Under the pieces are notes generated by a model. It saw only the letters and a list, made by a program, of their open reading frames with translations. It did not search any database and had not been told where the DNA came from. From contig OX336341.1 in assembly GCA_946902875.1 (NCBI GenBank), positions 868,001-932,000 on the forward strand: a DNA stretch of 64,000 nt, given 5' to 3'. This stretch comes from Nematopogon swammerdamellus. Lineage: Eukaryota > Arthropoda > Insecta > Lepidoptera > Adelidae. Positions within the stretch are counted from its first letter, which is position 1; every line of letters starts with the position of its first letter. Below are positions 21,961-31,560 of this stretch, piece after piece. The translations under genes and the position numbers were made by a program.

Positions 21961-22038
21961 ACTGGACGAAATTACCTAAAACAAGATGTCCGCCCTTGTT
22001 ACACATTAAATAGTATATTGTCAACTCATATTCATATA

Positions 22039-22317
22039 TTATACACGGTGTTGCAACCCCAACCGTAAAACCCGAAAGGGGGTGATTCTGTACGTGAAAT
22101 TGAACGACTTTTGTTCTACGACGTTTTTATTTGAAGAAAAAAATATGTTTTTTCTCCATATATTTTGAGAATAGGTATTTAAAATTTGTATGAAAAAAAA
22201 ATTTTTTTTTGTTTCAAATTTTTTTTTTCTTCAGAGAAGTTGTTTAGTTTCACATATAGAGTAATCCACTTATGTCAGATAAAAATATTACGGGGGCAAC
22301 TGCAACACCGTGTATAA
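22039..22317. mobile_element. 279-bp MITE with 17-bp terminal inverted repeats
   Basis: TTATACACGGTGTTGCA (22039-22055) is exactly inverted at 22301-22317. Taking TACACGG as the true end leaves a TA duplication, the mark of Tc1/mariner-type elements. The interior is A/T homopolymer-rich with a CCCGAAAGGG motif and no ORF. A similar GGTGTTGTAAGGGCCA end occurs at 46162. Confidence 0.8.
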
Positions 22318-22856
22318 CTGCCATGTACATTCTATCATAGTTTAATTGGGTCAAGTACGAGATAGCGTATATTTTAGAAGGGAAAAGTTTTTCCTTCATC
22401 GTGTCGTAGAAATATACATTATTACACATAGATAAGATATCGCTTGATGATTGTAATTGATGTAGTTAAAACTTGTAAGTGCATCTATCGATACATTAAA
22501 ATGTTATCGTAGTTCCAATGAATCTTACTTGTGTCGTGAGTGTACCTAAAATGAGATGAAATATCCGGAAGGCTTATTGTCATGCAAGTGTTCTTTTTTT
22601 TACTTTTTTACAAACACTTGGTCGACGTGTACTCTACTACGTCTGTTATATTATTATCGTGTATTGAAATAAAGATAAAACAAATATTGACTGCTGGCGA
22701 GTTTACTTGGCATTCGTTCTCGTTAAGCAAAAATAATTACTTATTGGCGATTAAAAATTATATTTGACGTGTTCAAGTGAAATTATTAACCGAAACTGAA
22801 ACTATATGCAGGAGAAAGAAGATAAGTTGAGTAAACAAGTGTGGCAGACCATAAAC
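22318..22856. other. AT-rich spacer, no gene seen
   Basis: No repeat or coding signal of note. Confidence 0.45.
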
Positions 22857-23249
22857 GCACTATACACGGACTATACACGCACTATATACGCACTATACAC
22901 GCACTATATACGCACTATACACGCACTATATACGGACTATACACGCACTACGTACGCACTATACACGGACTATACACGTACTATACACGCACTATATACG
23001 CACTATACACGGACTATATATACGGACTACACAAGCACTATACACGGACTATGTACGCACTATACACGCATTATACACGCACTATATACGCACTATACAC
23101 GCACTCAATACGCACTATACACGGACTATACACGGACTACACAAGCACTATACACGGAATATACATGGACTATACATTGACTATACACGTACTATATACG
23201 TACTATACGCGGACTATGCACGCACTATGCTATAGGTACACGGACTATA
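22857..23249. repeat. 11-bp minisatellite, about 35 copies
   Basis: Consensus GCACTATACAC with variants GGACTATACAC, GCACTATATAC and GGACTACACAA. The period holds at 11 except for two small slips (a 2-bp gain near 23010 and a 1-bp gain near 23172). Because 11 is not a multiple of 3, all frames cycle through the same 11-residue peptide repeat, which explains the long open frames. No protein is inferred. Confidence 0.95.
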
Positions 23250-24559
23250 TTTGTCTTGACAACTTTACGAAAGCTATTAATTTAATAATATTGATTACTT
23301 ATATTAATTTTAATTTCCTCACAATTATATTAATGTTATGAATTTCGTCTTATATTTAGACTTTGGTTTATTATTAAAAATATATATATTGTGTCGTAAT
23401 TTCAGATATTCTGCACGAAAACAGTTGAAATTTGGTGTATATGTATAGGTTTGATGACTCAATCACGGAAGTACAGCGTAAATTAATGATGTTTTTTTTA
23501 TTTTGCGGTCATTTTGTAGTACAAATAAGAATATTATCAATGTCGTATCAACTCAGTACGTTTACGATATAGGGTGCCGTCTTTAGTATTTTATAATTTT
23601 AAAATGCATAGTTTGAAAGATATTAAAGAAAATATATGGAAGTCAATGCCCCTTCCGCATATTAATCGAAGACTAGATTAGTGTACGCAGGTAATGTAAT
23701 CTATTATCAGTCCAAGCAGGAATTCCCCGAACCACCGCTGCTCTAGCCAACTCTAGGCAACTCTAGCTAGTCTGAAGACACCGGGACGCGACGTGCTTCT
23801 AGCGGCGAAGTATATTTTTCTGATTATTTAAGGAAATATTTCAATTGAATCATATTTTACATTGAATCAACAAATATTAAATTTTTTTATTACGTTTTAT
23901 TTTAATTTGATATTTTATTATATTTTATATTGTATATATCATATTATTTATATTTGTATTAATTTAATTGTTTATTTTTGCGTATTCGTTAATAGAAGGT
24001 TTTGAGTTTGAAATCGTATTTATTCAAAGGTATACGTACGCCAACCTAACCTGTCATCGTGTTTTAGTAGAGAAGGAAAGGCAGAATTTTCAATTAAAAA
24101 AATAAATGAAAATGAGACGGTGTGGATGACCTGAAACCATGACTGGATAGTTTGATTGTTACTTCTGGTAGATCTTCTTAATTTTATATTATGGAAGTAT
24201 TTGCGTATCTAATCTACGTAATTTTAATTAACAGCCGAATTATTCTATTTGTGAAACTACCTACCCAAAAAGTTCACCACTACGCTACGCCAAATAATAA
24301 TTACATGCGAGTCTCACGCTTCATCTCGTGCATACCATTAGCATCCATTAGTCTAGTCGCCGGGCAGGCGCCGCGGCGCATAGGGCGGACCTAGGGGGGC
24401 CGAATAGGGCAGCCGCGCCCCTCCAAACGGTTTGGGAATGGGGTGGGGGGCAGTTACTCCATCAAGGTACAGTGACAGATTAAGAGAAGGAAACCTATAT
24501 TGTACACTTAGAAATGGACCTAAAAATAACTAAATTTACTATAAAAATAAATCTAACTA
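23250..24559. other. AT-rich spacer
   Basis: A short stretch at 23405-23480 (AAACAGTTGAAATTTGG and TTTGATGACTCAATCACGG) resembles the segment leading into REP-4 at 1337-1376. A GC-rich patch lies at 24355-24450. No gene is seen. Confidence 0.45.
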
Positions 24560-24725
24560 TAAATAAAAATAGTCGTCCATAGGGACAATAGGCATGGTCC
24601 CCATGACTGAAGCGGTGTTCCCCCTCTGGATCGCCAGGCTGATCCGCTGGTTGAAATGCGCCCGGGCACGGCGGCGCGGCCCCAACGCGTCAATGAGTAG
24701 TTTTCGGAAATTGTTTCTTGGAAAT
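24560..24725 (-). mobile_element. LINE-X C-terminal fragment
   Basis: The minus strand encodes [19 protein letters not shown] followed by a short hydrophobic end, matching the intact copy at 63228. The AT-rich 3' flank (AAATAAAAATAG) is where a LINE 3' end would be. Only the last ~50 codons remain. Confidence 0.65.
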
Positions 24726-24814
24726 TGTTTTCTGCAAATAGTCCACCTTTTGCCTCACCTAAAGTGTAACAACGTATGTAGATACACATAGGATTATATT
24801 TGCTTCAAATTCGA

Positions 24815-25009
24815 ACTGGGTGGCTGACGGCTGTGCTCCAGGTCGAAGCCTCAGGCACAGCCAATTTCACCCCTCCACCCCCTCTCTCCGAGTTTGATTG
24901 GGTCTTATTATTCATAATAAAGTGCATTAAATAGACAGTTGTGAAAATGCTTTGAAATAGTTTTATTTTAAATTATTATTAATTAAAATAATATTAACAA
25001 AAATGTTTT
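24815..25009. other. spacer with LINE-tail-like segment
   Basis: On the minus strand, GTCAGCCACCCAGTTCGAAT resembles the CTCAGCCACCCAT motif at the ends of LINE-J and SINE-B. The rest is AT-rich. Confidence 0.3.
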
Positions 25010-25130
25010 TATGAAACCTGATAAGATTTGCTATTTCACCTACTGCACCCATGGTTTTAGCTCATTACACCTTGGTGAACTAGGTACCATGTCAGTCAGT
25101 GCTTTCCCTTGATCGTGCCGGCTAGATCAT
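25010..25130 (-). mobile_element. SINE-A tail, old copy
   Basis: Minus-strand tail with many substitutions (GGTACCTAGTTCACCAAGG to a degraded CAGGTTTCATAAAAA). The head is lost. Confidence 0.65.
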
Positions 25131-25596
25131 AAATATTAGTATTTTATAATTTTAAATATAAGAATCAAGAAGAATTTTTAGATACGTACCTGTTCGCGGC
25201 CGCCACCGTAGGCGTGCTATTATTTTGATAGAGTATTAACTAAACTTATTGATCAAATAGACTGAGCACTAATAGGATGATGTAGTGTAGGTTCTGTGTT
25301 GTGTATCGCAGCGCCGCCGCCACGGCCCCGCCGCCGCCCGCCCACCAGCCCTATACTCTATGCCATCACTGCATGTCTCGTCAACTTCTCAATTGCTTCT
25401 TGCATGCTTTGTGGATAAAGAAGTCGGGCCGCTCCAATGCGAAATAAAGAAATAAATAAATAAATTTGTAAAAAACGCATAATAACGCAGGTTTGTTCGC
25501 ATCATGAATACAACTTTCCCCGAAGTGCAACTTTCCGAATTGTCATATTATTATTATGCAAATTATAAACACGGATTTTCAAATCGCGGGTCAATA
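25131..25596. other. spacer with GC island
   Basis: A GC-rich island at about 25308-25350 (GCGCCGCCGCCACGGCCCCG) lies in AT-rich DNA. AAATAAATAAATAAAT lies at about 25443-25465. No gene is seen. Confidence 0.4.
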
Positions 25597-25696
25597 CTAT
25601 TTCTCCAGCGACATTAGTTTGCCTCCAAGCCGGACTGGCACCTCCTCGGGGATGAAATTGGCTGCACGTATCGCTTCGATCTCGGGCAAAATCAAC
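25597..25696 (-). CDS. candidate terminal coding exon, unknown protein
   Basis: On the minus strand a long pyrimidine tract ending CTTCCGAATAG|G is a good 3' splice site. From the G after it, 32 codons run to TAG (25597-25599): LILPEIEAIRAANFIPEEVP, then VRLGGKLMSLEK. Codon choice is clearly coding-like (GAG, ATC, CTG, GTG, GGC) and differs from the AT-rich flanks. The phase is 1. The rest of the gene would lie at higher coordinates on the minus strand. No family is recognised. A longer plus-strand frame over the same DNA is a shadow. Confidence 0.6.
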
Positions 25697-26049
25697 CTAT
25701 TCGGAAGAAATAAAAAAAAATCGTATTTGTCAACTGTCAAGTTTACGAACAATTGACTTAACTACCTCTTTATATGTACAGCTCTTTCAATTTCGTAGTA
25801 CATAGGTAGCTACATAAATGAAACAAATTGTCGTAAAAAGTTTGCAATCAAAAATTTGTTCATCGGCGAGTGAGTCGGGTCGGTGGGTGTAGGCGAAGGC
25901 GATGATGGACGCACTCGTTTATTAAAAAAAACTATATTGAAAATGATCTCAAATAATGTTACGTTTTAAATGTGTTAATGTAAACAAGTCATTAAATACA
26001 TGTTTTTGGCAAACATTGGTGCTAAATATACCAACTTGACAAAATATTT
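25697..26049. other. spacer, possible intron of the minus-strand gene
   Basis: AT-rich. GC patch at 25862-25918. No second exon was identified. Confidence 0.35.
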
Positions 26050-26280
26050 TAATATAGCTGTACCCGCGGCTCCGCCCGCTCTCATATTTGACTTCTCTGC
26101 TAACCCCATAAGACATTTAACGTGATGAAAAGTAGCCTATAATTGATGGGAAGAACCAAGCTATCCGTAGAAGCAAACTATATTAAAATCGGTTCAGTGG
26201 TTCTCAAGTTATAAGCGGACAGACAGACGTACTGACAGAAAGCAGACGTTGGATTTTATTAAAGGTAAGGATAAAATCCA
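26050..26280 (+). repeat. REP-3 element with CAGA tail
   Basis: AGCTGTACCCGCGGCTCCGC at the left, then GTGGTTCTCAAGTTATAAGC and GGACAGACAGACG at the right. This is the same architecture as the 9208 copy but with a CAGA rather than CATA tract. Confidence 0.7.
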
Positions 26281-26652
26281 AATTTCCAAGTTAGAATTCC
26301 TGAACACATTTTCATTAGTTTTATTTTATTTAAATGATTTTGTCAATAAACTGAAAATAATTTTCATTTTGTGTTTTCTCGTGTAGATTTCAGCGTACTT
26401 ACATAACTAACTTAACAACAAAAATTACCTAGATTTTATAAAATAAATTAGTAATACACTACTACTAATCATTAAGATTTGGAAGATTTTCAAAAAAGTA
26501 TGTGTTTTTGGCTACGTCAGAGAAAATATGACCGGGCAAATTCAAAAATTTCCATACCTCCCATCACATTATATCTGAGATATAATTTAAAATACAAAAC
26601 AATAAGGAAAATAGTGCTGTTTGTATCAAACAGCAAAACAATAAATTGTTTG
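26281..26652. other. AT-rich spacer, no gene seen
   Basis: No coding or repeat signal of note. Confidence 0.45.
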
Positions 26653-27015
26653 TCAGCCTCGGTAGCTCAGTGGTGCGGTCGGTCGACTGTTGTTAAGCAA
26701 CCCTGAGCGCGGTCAATACTTGGATGGGTGACCGCTCGACCGTTGGAGGCTGACCGTGGTTCGCATTCCACGTAAAACTGTAGGTCCCTTCCCTTCCTAC
26801 CTTAGTAGGTGGTAGGGTTCATCCCGCCCGGGTTGGTAGGTACCACCGCACTGAAAGGAACGTCGGTCGGAACGGCTATATAAATATTTCGTGTTTTCCG
26901 TCCAGTTCAGTGTAGCCGACATGAAATGAAGGGAAGCACTGACATGGCACCTAGTTTACCCGGTGTTATGGGCTGACATCACGGGATGTGGGCAACCGTG
27001 TCAGTTTCTCTAAGA
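26653..27015 (+). mobile_element. SINE-A with tRNA/5S head
   Basis: GGTAGCTCAGTGGTGCGGTC, then GTTAAGCAACCCTGAGCGCG and TACTTGGATGGGTGACCGC, then GGTTCGCATTCC, core (GTAGGTCCCTTCCCTT) and tail to GTGTCAGTTTCTCTAAG. The 5S-like block corresponds to the internal promoter (A box, IE, C box) of 5S rRNA. It is the reference copy for the four-part description in the findings. Confidence 0.85.
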
Positions 27016-27049
27016 AAAAGACCTTTGACAAACTTCGTCGCTAATAGGT

Positions 27050-27300
27050 ATTTTTTTTTTTTTATGGAATCTGACACGGTTGGCTTACATCACCTACAAC
27101 ATCCATGATGTCAGCCCATAACACCGGGTGAACTTGGTACCACGTCAGTGCCTCCCCTCGGTCGTGCCGGCTACACTGAACTGGACGGAAAACACAAACT
27201 ATTTACATAGCCGTTTCGACCGACCTTTCATTCAGTGCGGTGGTACTAACCCGGGCGGGTTAAACCCTACCACCTAGTAATATAAGAAGGGAGTCATATC
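27050..27300 (-). mobile_element. SINE-A core and tail, opposed to the 26653 copy
   Basis: Minus-strand core and tail with a 14-nt poly(T) at 27050. It lies tail-to-tail with the plus-strand copy with only about 35 bp between them, so a transcript through both could fold into a ~230-bp hairpin. Confidence 0.8.
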
Positions 27301-28170
27301 CTAGGTATTATAATAAGTAAATGAATGTTATATATTTATCACTTTTATTTAAAAACTAGTTTTACCCTATAAGGTTAATACGTGAAGGCTTTTATCGTAC
27401 GTAGGTGTAACAACCGCTAGATATGATAACGGATTCGCTAGAACACACTTCCTAAGAAATATATAAACCGGTAAATCAACAAAAACTGTAACAACGATAA
27501 AATATTATAATCCCCGTGTAATCAGATGACTGGTTCGTTGATAGAGGGGGCGCGGGTGGAGAGGGGTTGACGTTTTGCTTCCTGCCTGCAGGATCGAGGA
27601 GGCAGTGTCAGAGATAACAGCTTAATTGCCAAAGATAGTATTTTAGAATTATATTACAATTACAAGCCAATGCTCGTGGTTCCGCTCGCGGTACGGCCGG
27701 ATTTGGGCGGAAATGGAAAATGGAAAGGTTTTCGTTCGTTGCTGAGCTCCTTCTTGGACGAATGCGTGAATGATATCCTAAAACCATCTCGAAATACTAA
27801 GATTTTATTTATACAACTGTAAGTGAAAAAGTTCATCACTTTTCGAATTTATCCGTTAAATGCACAGAAGAAAAACGCTCCATTTCATAACAGTAGATAA
27901 GAGTATCACATAGTTTTCTCTAAATCCGTGCGGCCTTCTGAAATGACCGCGGACCGCCCAGTCACATCAAGATAACTTGCTGATGGAGTAATCCTACTGA
28001 AAAGTCATCTGGAGTCCTCTCTGTCACCTTGTACCTAGTACATTCTAGGTCGTTCTAGTTGAACCTAGATTAAGTAGGCTTTGCGGCATCATTAAGGATG
28101 TTTAAAAAATTATTTTTAAATTGACTTTTTTTCTCTCTTACCTTAATAGGCGGTAGGGTTTAATCCGACC
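27301..28170. other. non-coding spacer
   Basis: GC patch at 27548-27610. GCTCGTGGTTCCGCTCGCGG near 27672 is a weak REP-3-like end. No gene is seen. Confidence 0.45.
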
Positions 28171-28171
28171 G

Positions 28172-28505
28172 GATTTTTTTTTTTTTTTATGGAAACTGAC
28201 ACGGTTGGCTACATCACCTACAACATCCGTGATGTCAGCCCATAACACCAGGTGAACTTGGTGCCACGTCAGTGCTTCCCTTCGGTCGAGCCGGCTACAC
28301 TGAACTGGACGGAAAACACAAACTATTTACATAGCCGTTTCGACCGACCTTTCATTCAGTGCGGTGGTACCAACCCGGGCGGGATAAACCCTACCACCTA
28401 GTAATATAAGAAGGGAGTCATATCCCTTAGTCGCCTTTTACGACATACACGGGAAGAGATGCAGTGGGGCTATTCTTTTAAAGTACCGACCCCACACGGT
28501 ACAGA
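28172..28505 (-). mobile_element. SINE-A tail fused to REP-1 head, minus strand
   Basis: Same chimaeric structure as 9888-10217: REP-1 first ~80 bp joined directly to the TATGACTCCCTTCTTATATT variant, then core and tail. It abuts the left arm of the large inverted repeat. Confidence 0.85.
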
Positions 28506-28916
28506 ATAATTATTTACAAAAAATTATTTGAGGGAATGAAAGATAAGTGCTGCCTTTAAATGCATTGAAATGTTTTTTCTAGAAACTACTAAACCAATTC
28601 GGATGGAATTATTTTTTATGTCATCCGGTATGAGTCGGTTGTTGAATCATTGTTCATCTCCTGATAATGTAGGTGTCATACGGGAGACTTCCCTTTGGAT
28701 AGCTGGCTATACTAGCCGAGCCATCTTACATCCAGCAAGGTGGTATCAACCCAGTCGGCTACAATTTGAGCCCACCACCACGGATCGTCTAATAAGGAGC
28801 AAGCAAAGGGACCCACAGTTTTACACCGGTTCCGAACGAAGAAGCAGTAGGTGTGTAGTAAGCGCGTAAATTTAAGAAAAAAAAAAAGTATCAAAATTGA
28901 ATATGGCAGATATAGG
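28506..28916 (-). repeat. left arm of a ~415-bp inverted duplication containing SINE-B
   Basis: Matches the reverse complement of 29495-29921 over its full length with about 5-8% differences and one ~18-bp gap near 28706. The arm contains non-SINE flanks (ATTTGAGGGAATGAAAG at the outer side, GAATATGGCAGATATAGG at the inner side) as well as the SINE-B core and tail. A whole segment was therefore duplicated, not two independent SINE insertions. Confidence 0.9.
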
Positions 28917-29194
28917 AGGTACCGTGTGGGTTCGGTACTTAATAAAAAGGATTGATATGCCACTGCTGAATGAACGGTCTGTCTAAGCGGCCCCCTATAT
29001 GTAAATAGTTCGTCTTTTCCGTCCAGCTCCGTCTAGCCGGCACGACCAAAGGGTAGCCCTGACATGGCACCTACTCGTAGTTTGCCAAGGCTTAATGGGC
29101 AGACATGACGGTGCACCAGATAATGCAGGCAACCATGCGAGGATCAATGAAACACACTTTTCGTTTCTGTAAACATACTATGTTTATTGATAGA
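28917..29194 (+). mobile_element. diverged SINE-A in the loop of the inverted duplication
   Basis: CCACTGCTGAATGAACGGTC, then TCCGTCCAGCTCCGTCTAGC and GACATGGCACCTACTCG are SINE-A core-tail with heavy substitution. The poly(A) end is eroded. A REP-1-like TACCGTGTGGGTTCGGTACT precedes it at about 28919. Confidence 0.7.
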
Positions 29195-29330
29195 TAGATA
29201 GATACAAATATACTTTATTGCTCCAAAACATTTTACAGTAACAAACGATAAGTAATTTACATGAGGGGCAAAGTCGGACTTATCCCTTATAGGTATTTCT
29301 CCTAGTTAACCTTTGGATGTTTGTTTATTG
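29195..29330 (-). repeat. REP-5 3' end
   Basis: ATAGATAGATAGATAC, then ATACTTTATTGC (AATAAAGTAT on the minus strand) and ACTTATCCCTTATAGG with CAACC-type end. Resembles the polyadenylation end of a LINE or gene transcript. Confidence 0.65.
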
Positions 29331-29494
29331 TTTTTATTGTATAATTTCGTCCATAGGTAGGTAACCTACGCTTGTACATGTCGAAAATTCAGCCAGTTCT
29401 AAATTCAATTCAAAGAAGAACTGACAAACAAACTTCGCAAGTCACAATGTTTTGTTAGCTCGAGAATCTGACCACTCTGCCTATTTACATTACC
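29331..29494. other. spacer inside the inverted duplication loop
   Basis: AT-rich, nothing recognised. Confidence 0.4.
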
Positions 29495-29921
29495 TATATC
29501 TGCCATATTCAATTTTGAAACTTTTTTTTTTTCTTAAATTTACGCGCTTACTACACCTAACTGCTTCTTCGTTCGGAACCGGTGTAAAACTGTAGGTCCC
29601 TTTCCTTGCTCCTTACTAGACGATCCGTGGTGGTAGGCTCAAATTGTAGCCGACTAGGTTGGTACCACCTTGCTGGATGTAAGATGGCTCGGCTGTGTTC
29701 TCCTACAGTCCAGTATAGCCAGTAATCCAAAGGGAAGTCTCCCGTATGACACCTACATTATCAGGAGATGAACGATAATTCAACAACCGACTCATACCGG
29801 ATGACATAAAAAATAATTCCACCCGAATTGGGTTAGTAGTTTCTAGAAAAAATATTTCAATGCATTTAAAGGCAGCACTTATCTTTCATTCCCTCAAGTA
29901 ATTTTTTGTAAATAATTATTT
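29495..29921 (+). repeat. right arm of the inverted duplication, containing SINE-B core and tail
   Basis: Carries ACCGGTGTAAAACTGTAGG (core), CAGTCCAGTATAGCCAGTAA and CATACCGGATGACATAAAA (tail). It keeps the ~18 bp lost from the left arm. Arms of this length separated by ~580 bp would give a very long double-stranded RNA if transcribed. Confidence 0.9.
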
Positions 29922-30165
29922 TAAATGCAGATAAATGCAATGTCTGTGACTTTAGGCTGTTACAGTAAACATGCGAAGTAAACAAATACATTATCTTTAT
30001 AACTACTGCAACGTTATGATACTCGTATTTTTAAAGTTTCGTAGAAAAAACGATTACCTAGAAACTCTTATTATGGTAGGCTCACGTAGTGAATCGTTGG
30101 TTTGTTTTTGCCGATAATCAACTTTCAAGCTTTCACCATGCAAAATTATTGTAAGTCAACAGTAG
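29922..30165. other. AT-rich spacer
   Basis: Nothing gene-like was seen. Confidence 0.4.
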
Positions 30166-30470
30166 GGCCAGGCCTCACGCACTCTATGTACTTGCGCGCG
30201 CTAACTACCTACCGCCCGACGGGCCGCCGACGGTCTTTTTCAGTAGAAATTCGTCAGCCGCGCGAAGTATACATAGACGCTCGCCCACGCAACTGCGCGC
30301 AGCTGCAAAGCAATAAACACTTTACACTCGATCGTTAAGGTACATTTTCGCACGCAGAGATTGGCGATGCGAAACAGTAGGCTATTAAAGCCCGAAGGTA
30401 GGAACATTTTCTATGGAGTGATTTATCTGTTACGAAGTAACTATTAAGTAATCTGTGGTAGGGCAGCCAT
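30166..30470 (-). repeat. REP-4 copy 2
   Basis: Reverse complement of 1377-1655, with CCAGGCCTCACGCACTCTAT at its left and AGTAATCTGTGGTAGGGCAG at its right. The copies are ~29 kb apart and inverted. Identity is moderate with several indels in the CCGCCGACGG section. Confidence 0.75.
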
Positions 30471-30784
30471 ACGCATCTACACCCCGGGACATGTCACCTT
30501 TATACGTTCTTCCGACATTCTCTCGACGTCTCGATGTCCCGATGTCCACTCTAAACTCCCGATAGCTTGTTACGGCGTTATGCAGAGTGTTTGTTTTCAT
30601 AAATTATGTTAGAATGCCATAACCGTGACAGGCATGGATGAATGTGACAGACAATCATATTGGCGGACCTGTGTGGTGGGCACAGTGTTTTTTTTTTTTT
30701 TCATGGGAAACACGACATATGGAGCGCGCCAGACTAAGGCAGAGGTGTAGTCCGACGGCGCCCACCGGCATTCGGATATTTATG
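30471..30784. other. spacer
   Basis: A 15-nt T run near 30690 and a GC-rich stretch around 30725-30775. No gene is seen. Confidence 0.4.
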
Positions 30785-31217
30785 GGTGCTCTGAATAATA
30801 GCCCCACTGCATCTCTCCCCGTCGCATGTCGTAAAAGTCGACTAAGGGATAAGGAAATTCGTCAGCCCCGGTAGCTCATTGGTGCGGTCAGTCGACTGTT
30901 GTTAAGCAACGCTGAGCGCGGTCAGTACTTGGATGGGTGAACGCTCGACCGTTGGAGGCTGACCGTGGTTCGGATTCCACGTTAAACTGTAGGTCCCTTC
31001 CCTTCTTGCCTTAGTAGGTGGTAGGGTTTATCCCGGCCGGGTTAGTAGCACCGCATTGAAACGGCTATGTAAATAGTTCGTGTTTTCCGTCCAGTTCAAT
31101 GTACCTGACATGAAATGAAGGGAAGCACTGACATGGCACCTAGTTCACCCAGTGTTATGGGCTGACATCACGGATGTTGTAGGTGATGTAGCCAACCGTG
31201 TCAGTTTCCATAAAAAA
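30785..31217 (+). mobile_element. full composite SINE-A (REP-1 head + tRNA/5S + core + tail)
   Basis: TAATAGCCCCACTGCATCTC with GTCGTAAAAGTCGACTAAGG (REP-1 head), GGTAGCTCATTGGTGCGG, AGCAACGCTGAGCGCGG and TCAGTACTTGGATGGGTG (5S-like), GGTTCGGATTCC, core, then TTTCCATAAAAAA. Its 3' end lies directly against the LINE-J fragment at 31224. Confidence 0.88.
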
Positions 31218-31223
31218 CACCCT

Positions 31224-31560
31224 TCACATTATGTTTGAAGGATCCCAGGACCCAGACTGTACATTAGAGTTGATTAGAGGAAAGGATGCAGGTGGGAGTG
31301 CATTCCACATGTTTGCAACCCTGTAAATAAAGGATTTACAGGATCGATTTGTACTAAGTGGGAGGATATCGACAGTGTGTGGATGCATTCCCAACCTGCT
31401 GCGCGTGGAACGATGGTAGAATGGGGACAGAGGGATCGCATCGTGCAGCTCCTTGGAACACTCCGTGGTACAGGCGATAGAACCCACACAAAGACCGAAC
31501 GTTCCTGCAAAGTTGTAAGGTCTCTAAGTTCCTAGATATAGTTGTATGGAAATATATCGC
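31224..31560 (-). mobile_element. LINE-J reverse-transcriptase C-terminus fragment
   Basis: Minus-strand frames, with one shift, read LCGFYRLYHGVF, then SPFYHRSTRSRLGMHPH and RVANMWNALPPASFPL. These are the recognised closing motifs of jockey/R1-type LINE reverse transcriptases (FYRLYHGxCSEEL, LWNxLPxxVFP). The frame ends in a stop near 31224. The copy is 5'-truncated and broken. Confidence 0.75.

Noticed and set aside
22806..23341. Overlapping 124- and 166-codon plus-strand ORFs rich in Y, T, R and H
   Set aside because: They are produced by the 11-bp minisatellite, which has no stop in its cycling frames. Peptides are pure repeat and no start or splice context supports translation.
26690..26735. 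A 5S rRNA gene fragment
   Set aside because: Only the internal promoter part is present, always inside SINE-A.
1507..30338. Shared peptide EIRQPREVYIDARPR as a conserved gene
   Set aside because: It occurs in both REP-4 copies because the DNA is homologous. The frames have different starts, contain no other conservation and end at chance stops.
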